DNA of 64,000 nt from Spartobacteria bacterium. Lineage in GTDB: Bacteria > Verrucomicrobiota > Verrucomicrobiia > Chthoniobacterales > UBA10450. Numbering within the stretch: position 1 is the first letter of the stretch; every line of letters begins with the position of its first letter. Under the pieces are notes generated by a model, which had not been told where the DNA came from, made no database searches, and saw nothing but the letters and a program-made list of their open reading frames with translations. Of this stretch, positions 58,716 to 64,000 are shown in pieces. The stretch is taken from positions 124,001-188,000 of the forward strand of contig PMSN01000009.1 in NCBI GenBank assembly GCA_003167555.1. Direction: 5' to 3'. A program made the translations under genes and the position numbers.

Positions 58716-59723
58716 TCATCCGCCGGTCGCGCCGGAATCGATCGCGGCCAGCTCGGCTTCCACCATCTCGCGGACAAGTTCGGCGAACGAGCCGGTCGGC
58801 TGCCAACCCAACGCCGCCTTTATTTTTTCCGCGGAGCCAACCAGATACGCCGGGTCGGTGGGCCGATCGAAGGCGGGATTGTGCTTTACGTATTTTTCCG
58901 AGGGCAACTTCACCACCGCGAAGGCAGCTTCGACAAAATCGCGGACGGAATGCGTCTGGCCGGTCGCGACGACATAATCGTCCGCCTTTTCGTGTTGCAG
59001 CATCAGCCACATGGCGGCGACATAATCCTGCGCCCGGCCCCAATCGCGCCGGCTTTCCAAACTGCCGAGGACCAGTTCGTGTTCGAGGCCGCGCGCGATT
59101 CGCGCGACGGCACGCGTGATTTTGCGCGTGACAAAATTTTCGCCGCGCCGAGGCGATTCGTGATTGTAAAGAATCCCGTTGCAAACAAAGAGGCCGTAGG
59201 AATCGCGGTAGACGCGGGCGAGCTGGGTGGCAAAAGCTTTCGCGCAACCGTACGGGCTGGAGGGCCGGAGCGGTGTTTGTTCCGTTTGCGGAGATTCCGC
59301 GGCATTCCCAAAAATCTCTGAACTGGAAGCATGGTAAAATTTTACCGGCTCCCTTTGGTCCCGCGCGATCTCGAGCAGCCGCAACGTGGCCATTCCGATC
59401 TCCTCGCAAGTCGACTCGGGAATTTCGAAGCTCAAACCCACATGGCTCTGGCCAGCGAGATGATAAATCTCCGCTGGGCGCACGTCGGAGAAAATGCGCC
59501 GGAGCGTGGTCCCATCGGAGAGATCGCCGTAATGCAAAAAGAGGCGCTGTCCGTAAACGTTTTCGTCGCGGCGCAAGTGCTCGATCCGGGAACGGAGAAG
59601 ATTGCTCGTTCGCCGGACGACTCCGTGAACAGCGTAGCCTTTCTCCAGCAGCAGCTCGGTCAGATACGAACCGTCCTGGCCGGTGATGCCGGTTATGAGC
59701 GCAGTCTTTGGATTGGGATTCAT
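58716..59723 (-). CDS. gmd: GDP-mannose 4,6-dehydratase
   Basis: It makes GDP-4-keto-6-deoxymannose for surface sugars such as fucose or rhamnose. 335 residues from MNPNPKTALITGITGQDGSYL (Rossmann G-x-x-G-x-x-G). Further marks: EIYHLAGQSHVGLSFE, ASSSEIFG, SPYGCAKAFA (Tyr-x3-Lys), and YNHESPRRGENFVTRKI. No GDP-fucose synthase is adjacent. Spacing of 56 bp to uppP. Confidence 0.94.
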   Translation of the reverse strand: MNPNPKTALITGITGQDGSYLTELLLEKGYAVHGVVRRTSNLLRSRIEHLRRDENVYGQRLFLHYGDLSDGTTLRRIFSDVRPAEIYHLAGQSHVGLSFEIPESTCEEIGMATLRLLEIARDQREPVKFYHASSSEIFGNAAESPQTEQTPLRPSSPYGCAKAFATQLARVYRDSYGLFVCNGILYNHESPRRGENFVTRKITRAVARIARGLEHELVLGSLESRRDWGRAQDYVAAMWLMLQHEKADDYVVATGQTHSVRDFVEAAFAVVKLPSEKYVKHNPAFDRPTDPAYLVGSAEKIKAALGWQPTGSFAELVREMVEAELAAIDSGATGG

Positions 59724-59793
59724 CTCCGGGAAATTCGTCAGACACAATTCATCGAAGCCACCCTCTCGCACAAGAACGAACGCGTTTCCCCTT

Positions 59794-59864
59794 TGTAGCG
59801 GCGGTCTCTGACCGCAGACGAACGCAGGCCTAACACGCTTCGGCGGTCAGAGACCGCCGCTCCA
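59794..59864. repeat. Inverted repeat, TGTAGCGGCGGTC family, copy 2
   Basis: TGTAGCGGCGGTCTCTGACCG at 59794 pairs with CGGTCAGAGACCGCCGCTCCA ending near 59864. Divergent spacer of gmd and the GH113-like gene; no stop codon involved here. Confidence 0.88.
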
Positions 59865-59908
59865 GCTTTGCAATTTTTCCGGGCATACACTACATCCGAG
59901 CTTCGAAG

Positions 59909-60925
59909 ATGGTTGCCCGAAATCTTTCGTTCCTGATTGCGCTCCTCGGCGCGACCGCCACCTCATCCGCGCAGCAAGCCGCACCCGCATTTTATAAAGG
60001 GGTCATCATCTCGTGCCAGACGTGGGGCATCGAATGGCAGACGCCGGAGATGGAGCAGACGCTGGACGAATTGAAGTCGTTAGGCGTGAACAGCATGGCG
60101 ATCCATCCCTACGCGCAAATCCGCGAGGATGGCCACGTCGTCAGCGGGCGGCGTGCCGGCACCATGACCAGCCACATCACCACGCCGCTGCGCTGGGCCC
60201 ATGAACGCGGCATGTCGGCCATGCTCATTCCGCACATCGCGTACTGGGGCACGAAGTTCAGTTGGCGCGGCGAAATCAATTTCGTCACGCCGGAAGAATG
60301 GGACCGGTTCTTTTCCGAATACGAAACCTGGATCGTGCAAATGGCGACGCTCGCCGAATCCGAACACGCTGAAGTTTTTTGCGTCGGGCTCGAGTTTACC
60401 TACGCGCAAAAATTCGAAGAACGCTGGCGCAAGATCATCACGGCGGTGCGAGCCGTTTATCACGGCAAGGTCACGTACGGAGCCAACTGGAACGAATACG
60501 CCGAAGTGAAGTTTTGGGACGCGCTCGATTACATCGGCGTGCTGGCTTATTTTCCGCTGACGAAGAGTGCGGACCCGAGCGCCTCCGAAATCTCGGCCGC
60601 GTGGGAGAAGCGCTGCGCGGAGCTGGAGAAATTCTCGCAGCAAAACGGAGGCAAGAAATTTCTCTTCACCGAGATCGGTTATAACGAAAGCTCGCGCGCG
60701 GCGGCCGAGCCGTGGGGATTCAAGACCGGCGGCGAACACTGCGTGGAAATCCAGGCGCGCTGCATCGAGGCGGCGCTGGATCTGCCCGCGCGCCATTCTT
60801 TTCTCGCCGGGATGTATTGGTGGAAGTGGTTCCCGGAGCTGCCGCGCCACGAAGAGGAAAACTACCGGTTGCAGACTGCGCCGATCAAAGCGCTCATCGC
60901 GAAGCATTGGAAAACTGAGCACTAA
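59909..60925 (+). CDS. Exported glycoside hydrolase-like protein (GH113-type)
   Basis: 338 residues with a signal peptide ending at SSAQ. The body has the (beta/alpha)8 feel of GH113 mannanases: KGVIISCQTWGIEWQTPEMEQTLDELKSLGVNSMAIHPYAQI, VFCVGLEFTYAQKFEERW (an acid/base Glu candidate), NWNEYAEVKFWDALDYIGVLAYFPL, and LFTEIGYNESSRAAAEPWGF (a nucleophile Glu candidate). Substrate not provable. Confidence 0.8.
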   Translation: MVARNLSFLIALLGATATSSAQQAAPAFYKGVIISCQTWGIEWQTPEMEQTLDELKSLGVNSMAIHPYAQIREDGHVVSGRRAGTMTSHITTPLRWAHERGMSAMLIPHIAYWGTKFSWRGEINFVTPEEWDRFFSEYETWIVQMATLAESEHAEVFCVGLEFTYAQKFEERWRKIITAVRAVYHGKVTYGANWNEYAEVKFWDALDYIGVLAYFPLTKSADPSASEISAAWEKRCAELEKFSQQNGGKKFLFTEIGYNESSRAAAEPWGFKTGGEHCVEIQARCIEAALDLPARHSFLAGMYWWKWFPELPRHEEENYRLQTAPIKALIAKHWKTEH

Positions 60926-60934
60926 TCCAAGCGT

Positions 60935-60994
60935 TGGTAGGGCGAGACTCTGTCGAGCCGAGTTGCTTGCCCTCCTCCGCCGGCTCGCCCTACC
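60935..60994. repeat. Inverted repeat, CGGCTCGAC / GTCGAGCCG family, degenerate copy 3
   Basis: The full arm is at 60935-60960 (TGGTAGGGCGAGACTCTGTC...). The opposite arm at 60980-60994 is shortened by an internal deletion (CGGCTCGCCCTACCA lacks the ACAGAGTCT part). Between convergent GH113 and mutL genes. Confidence 0.8.
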
Positions 60995-61011
60995 AGTGCC
61001 ATGGCTGCGTC

Positions 61012-62796
61012 CTACACTTTTCGCCCGAACTTCTTCTCCAGCTCCGCCAGCGAAATCTGGATCATCGTCGGTCGCCCGTGCGGGCAGCAGTAGGGCAAAT
61101 CGCAGGCGAGCAAATCCTGGATCAGTTTCTCGACCTCGAGATATTTCAACGGATCGTTCGCTTTCACCGCATGCCGGCAAACAGTTTTCGCGATCATGTC
61201 CTCGCCGAGCCGCAACGGGGAGCTGCCGTTGCTGGCGCTCTTAAGGCCGTCAATCACTTTGCGCATGAAAGTGACCGGATCCGAGACATCGAGAAAAGTC
61301 GGAAGACTGTCGATCTTGAAAGCATTCGGGCCGAACGGTTCGATCCCGATGCCCATCTTTTGCAACGTGGCCACATTGCGTTCGATCCATTCCGCGTCGC
61401 GCGGCGCGAGATCGAATGTCTGCGGCAGGAGCAAGCGCTGCGACGGGACGCCTTCCTTTTCCATGCGGCGGCGCAGTTCCTCGAACAAGATCCGTTCGTG
61501 CGCGGCGTGCTGATCGACCAGGACGAGCCCATCCTGATTTTCCATCAAGACATAAAGTTTGTTCAGGATACCGATGATCTGGAATTGCTGCGAAGGACCC
61601 GCGACACTGACCGCCGCTTCGGTGGGCCAGGCGTCACGTGACATGTGAGGTCCCTCGCCCCGAAAGCTTTCGGGGCTCGGAATGACACCGCTCAAGACAG
61701 GTTCGGCCAATTGCGGAAAGGGAGCCGGCTGCGGTGCGAATGAAGGGGACGGTACATTTTCCTGAGGCTCGACCGGTTTCTGAAATTGCTGCTGCCAATC
61801 GCGCCGCCCGCTTTCCAGGGTCTTGCGAATGGCCGCGACGACGGCTTCGCGCACGCCCGCGGGATCGCGAAAACGCACTTCGCGTTTCGCCGGATGCACA
61901 TTCACATCCACCGCCGCCGGATCGAGATCGAGAAAAAGAAACGTGACCGGAAACTGACCTTTCATGAGCGCGGTGTGGTAACCTTCCCGGAGCGCAGCCG
62001 TGAGAACGGGACTCTCGATGGCGCGACCGTTCACAAAAACAAGCTGCTGCGCGCGGGTTTGGCGGCTGACTCCAGCCTGACCGATCAAGCCGCGAATTCG
62101 AATTTTTGCCGAAGCAGATTCTTCGACGGCGAGAAGACGCTCGACCAGTTCGTTGCCGTAAAGATCGCGAATGCGTTCGAGCAAGCTCGCGGCCGCCGGA
62201 AGTTGAAACGCAACGCGATCGTCCCGGACAAAAACAAACGCGACCTGTGGATGACCGGTCGCTTGCAGATGAAGCTGGTGCTCGATGTTGCGGCTCTCGG
62301 TGTTCTCCGAGCGCAGAAATTTCCGGCGTGCCGGCAGATTGTAAAAAAGCGAGCGCACTTCCACTTGCGTGCCCGGCGCTTCGCCGGCGTCGCGCACCGT
62401 TTCGATCCGCCCGCCCGCGACGATGATTTCCGTGCCCGCGACCGCGTCAGTCTCGCGCGTGCTCAAGCGAAAGCGCGACACGCTTGCGATGCTCGGCAGC
62501 GCTTCGCCCCGGAAGCCGAGGGTCGCGATCGCCGCGAGATCAGCGGCTGTGCGGATTTTGCTTGTGGCGTGGCGTTCGAGAGAAAGAAGCGCGTCGTCGC
62601 GGTCCATGCCGCAGCCGTCGTCGACCACGCGGATCAATGAAATCCCGCCGCGCCGGATGATGACTTCGATCTTTCGCGCGCCGGCATCGAGGCTGTTCTC
62701 GACCAGCTCTTTCACGACGGAAGCCGGCCGCTCCACGACTTCGCCGGCCGCCACCTGGCTGGCAAGAATCTCGGGCAAAAGGCGGATGCGGCTCAT
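61012..62796 (-). CDS. mutL: DNA mismatch repair protein MutL (endonuclease type)
   Basis: 594 residues from MSRIRLLPEILASQVAAGEVVERP. GHKL ATPase blocks: KELVENSLDAGA, VDDGCGMDRDDA, ATLGFRGEALPSIAS. The C-terminal domain has the nicking-endonuclease motif DQHA-x2-E-x4-E (VLVDQHAAHERILFEEL) and CPHGRP, so it likely cuts DNA itself, as in organisms without MutH. The frame open to 63252 overlaps the sufA-type gene on the other strand and is not coding. MutS is not here. Confidence 0.96.
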   Translation of the reverse strand: MSRIRLLPEILASQVAAGEVVERPASVVKELVENSLDAGARKIEVIIRRGGISLIRVVDDGCGMDRDDALLSLERHATSKIRTAADLAAIATLGFRGEALPSIASVSRFRLSTRETDAVAGTEIIVAGGRIETVRDAGEAPGTQVEVRSLFYNLPARRKFLRSENTESRNIEHQLHLQATGHPQVAFVFVRDDRVAFQLPAAASLLERIRDLYGNELVERLLAVEESASAKIRIRGLIGQAGVSRQTRAQQLVFVNGRAIESPVLTAALREGYHTALMKGQFPVTFLFLDLDPAAVDVNVHPAKREVRFRDPAGVREAVVAAIRKTLESGRRDWQQQFQKPVEPQENVPSPSFAPQPAPFPQLAEPVLSGVIPSPESFRGEGPHMSRDAWPTEAAVSVAGPSQQFQIIGILNKLYVLMENQDGLVLVDQHAAHERILFEELRRRMEKEGVPSQRLLLPQTFDLAPRDAEWIERNVATLQKMGIGIEPFGPNAFKIDSLPTFLDVSDPVTFMRKVIDGLKSASNGSSPLRLGEDMIAKTVCRHAVKANDPLKYLEVEKLIQDLLACDLPYCCPHGRPTMIQISLAELEKKFGRKV

Positions 62797-62802
62797 TTCA
62801 TT

Positions 62803-62830
62803 TTCAATTTTAGATTTTGGATTTTGGATT
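62803..62830. repeat. AATC-type heptamer array upstream of mutL
   Basis: On the mutL strand: AATCCAA, AATCCAA, AATCTAA, AATTGAA, then AATGAA and the ATG (62794-62796). The repeat runs into the start codon, with no classical Shine-Dalgarno. Same family as at nuoJ. Confidence 0.9.
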
Positions 62831-62898
62831 GCGAAGGAAATCGCGCCGAGAGCGCCTGGTTTGACTTGACCCAGCCAAGCGATATTTTCGAGCGACCG

Positions 62899-63234
62899 AT
62901 GATCACCGTGACGGATAACGCAGTGCGCCAGCTTCGGACGCTGCTCGAAGCGCAACCGCCGAGCGAGCATAAGGGCCTGCGCGTCCAGATCGCGAAAGGC
63001 GGCTGTTCCGGTTTGCAATATGAGATGTCTCTCGACGCGCAGCGGGCGGGCGATTCCATTGTCGAAAAGGAAGGCGTCGAATTTCTGGTCGATAGCGAGA
63101 GCGCGGATTTTCTGCGCGGGGCGACGCTCGATTACCGCGACGGCCTCACCGGCGCCGGCTTTCATATCGAAAATCCGAATGCTGCCCGGACCTGCGGCTG
63201 CGGCACGTCTTTCGAAGCAGCGCGCCCCGCTTGA
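62899..63234 (+). CDS. A-type iron-sulfur carrier (SufA/ErpA/IscA-like)
   Basis: 111 residues from MITVTDNAVRQLRTLLEAQ. The three cluster cysteines are Cys36 (GGCSGLQY), Cys99 and Cys101 (TCGCGTSF), the full A-type signature. It carries Fe-S clusters to apoproteins, such as the radical SAM enzymes and family-4 UDG encoded here. Divergent from mutL. Confidence 0.95.
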   Translation: MITVTDNAVRQLRTLLEAQPPSEHKGLRVQIAKGGCSGLQYEMSLDAQRAGDSIVEKEGVEFLVDSESADFLRGATLDYRDGLTGAGFHIENPNAARTCGCGTSFEAARPA

Positions 63235-63266
63235 AAACGAATCGTTCGCCAAGCGAGCGCGTCTAG

Positions 63267-64000
63267 ATGGCTCGGGATTACATTCGCTACGAGGACGCGT
63301 ACCGGCGGCCGCGGCGCAAGAGCAACCTTTTCGGCTGGTCGGTTACAATTCTGCTCCTGACCGGATTCGCCTTCGCCGCGTGGCTCGGCAGCTTTTATAT
63401 TTTCTGGCAACCGGAGCGGCCCGAGAGCTATCGCATCCTCAAGAAGCTGCACAAAATCGAGCCGAGCAAGCGGTTTGAATTGACCGCGGCGCCCGCGGGC
63501 GAATTCCTCACCGCAAAACAACTCTACGATCGCTACATCGCCATGAGTCCGACCGAGCTGGCGAAAACAAATGCGGAGCTGGTTCGCAATTACATCCGGA
63601 ATTTCCAGCAAGTCCGCGGGCTCGTGCCTTACATCGTCGGGCGTTTCGACATCATGGAAGCACGCGAGCTGACGGCAAACGACGTCTTCACTTCCGGCAT
63701 GGTCACGCTCACGAATGCCGTCGATTACGGCGAATTGGTCATGGAGCATGTCTACCCGTCCGATCCGCAGGCGCTCCCGCTCATGAAGCAAACGCTCGCG
63801 ACCGGCCTGGAAATAAAACTCGAGCGGACGCACGATCTCTCGGCCATCATCCACGCGGAACGATTGTCTGATGGACGCGTGATGATCACGGCAATGCCGC
63901 TGCTCTACGGGCGCTATACGGTGACGCGTGGAAGCGGCACGTTCAGTCTCGAGCCGCCGCTCGATTTGAATCTGGCCGCCGGCTGGCCGCTCTATAAAGA
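63267..64000 (+). CDS. Membrane-anchored protein, truncated by the window end
   Basis: Opens at ATG 63267 (MARDYIRYEDAYRRPRRKS) and stays open to the last base, so at least 244 residues and incomplete at the C-terminus. A basic cytoplasmic head is followed by one membrane helix (VTILLLTGFAFAAWLGSFYIFW). The outer part (KIEPSKRFELTAAPAGEFLTAKQLYDRYIAMSPTELAKTNAELVRNYIRNFQQ...) has no domain I can name. It follows the A-type carrier by 32 bp on the same strand and could be co-transcribed. Confidence 0.75.
   Translation, partial: MARDYIRYEDAYRRPRRKSNLFGWSVTILLLTGFAFAAWLGSFYIFWQPERPESYRILKKLHKIEPSKRFELTAAPAGEFLTAKQLYDRYIAMSPTELAKTNAELVRNYIRNFQQVRGLVPYIVGRFDIMEARELTANDVFTSGMVTLTNAVDYGELVMEHVYPSDPQALPLMKQTLATGLEIKLERTHDLSAIIHAERLSDGRVMITAMPLLYGRYTVTRGSGTFSLEPPLDLNLAAGWPLYK

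Overview
The window is a gene-dense, high-GC bacterial chromosome segment. It holds about 70 protein genes, almost all housekeeping, with no rRNA, tRNA, CRISPR array, IS element or transposase that I could recognise. The gene set (type II-like pseudopilins starting A-F-T-L-I-E, a split nuoJKLMN block, a yqjDEK-like cassette, OpcA beside Zwf, DUF3309, GH113) and the style of intergenic repeats suggest a soil Verrucomicrobiota, probably near Chthoniobacterales (Spartobacteria). That placement is inference from gene style, not from a marker search.

Layout: 0.1-2.8 kb TonB-like protein, fabD, yqeY, ispD. 2.8-7.3 kb a six-gene minus-strand run (acylphosphatase, ABC ATPase, ABC permease, TPR protein, metallophosphoesterase, heptosyltransferase-like GT9). 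7.4-9.1 kb three overlapping exported proteins of unknown function. 9.25-12.15 kb eno, divIC-like and prfB (with a programmed +1 frameshift), facing sprT-nifS-cysE. 15-19.3 kb glgB and two pseudopilins. 19.4-22.3 kb xseA, ruvB, RsbW-like kinase. 22.4-25.1 kb exported protein, DUF5996, AraC regulator. 25.1-30.7 kb nuoJKLMN. 30.8-33.7 kb HNH protein and two PilT-type ATPases. 33.8-34.9 kb yqjDEK-like membrane-stress cassette. 35-37.6 kb infA, zinc-ribbon protein and an in-frame phosphatase-SHMT fusion. 37.65-39.4 kb a lower-GC insert of unknown genes. 39.5-42.1 kb zwf-opcA. 42.2-45.6 kb radical SAM, DUF547, GT4. 45.7-50.2 kb cNMP/DUF4388 protein, lipoprotein, thioesterase, queA, UDG, squalene/phytoene synthase. 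50.2-55.6 kb DUF362, hemW, a frameshifted SIMPL gene, uppS, purA, DUF3309. 55.7-59.7 kb repeat-rich M23 peptidase, uppP, gmd. 59.9-64 kb GH113-like protein, mutL, sufA-type protein and a gene cut by the window end.

The most unusual signal is not a gene but the gene boundaries. Tandem 7-bp arrays of two sequence families (AACGYCC and AATCNRA types) lie within about 0-12 bp of, or inside, the 5' ends of six genes (ispD, the GT9 gene, xseA, nuoJ, hemW, mutL). Several inverted-repeat families lie at gene 3' ends, and a TGTAGC motif supplies the TAG stop codon of ruvB, opcA, uppS and the DUF3309 gene. Other points for a second look are the LMW-phosphatase/SHMT fusion, a GT9 gene whose conserved N-terminus needs a non-ATG/GTG/TTG start, the broken SIMPL gene, and a 13-unit Lys/Ala/Pro repeat ahead of an M23 peptidase.
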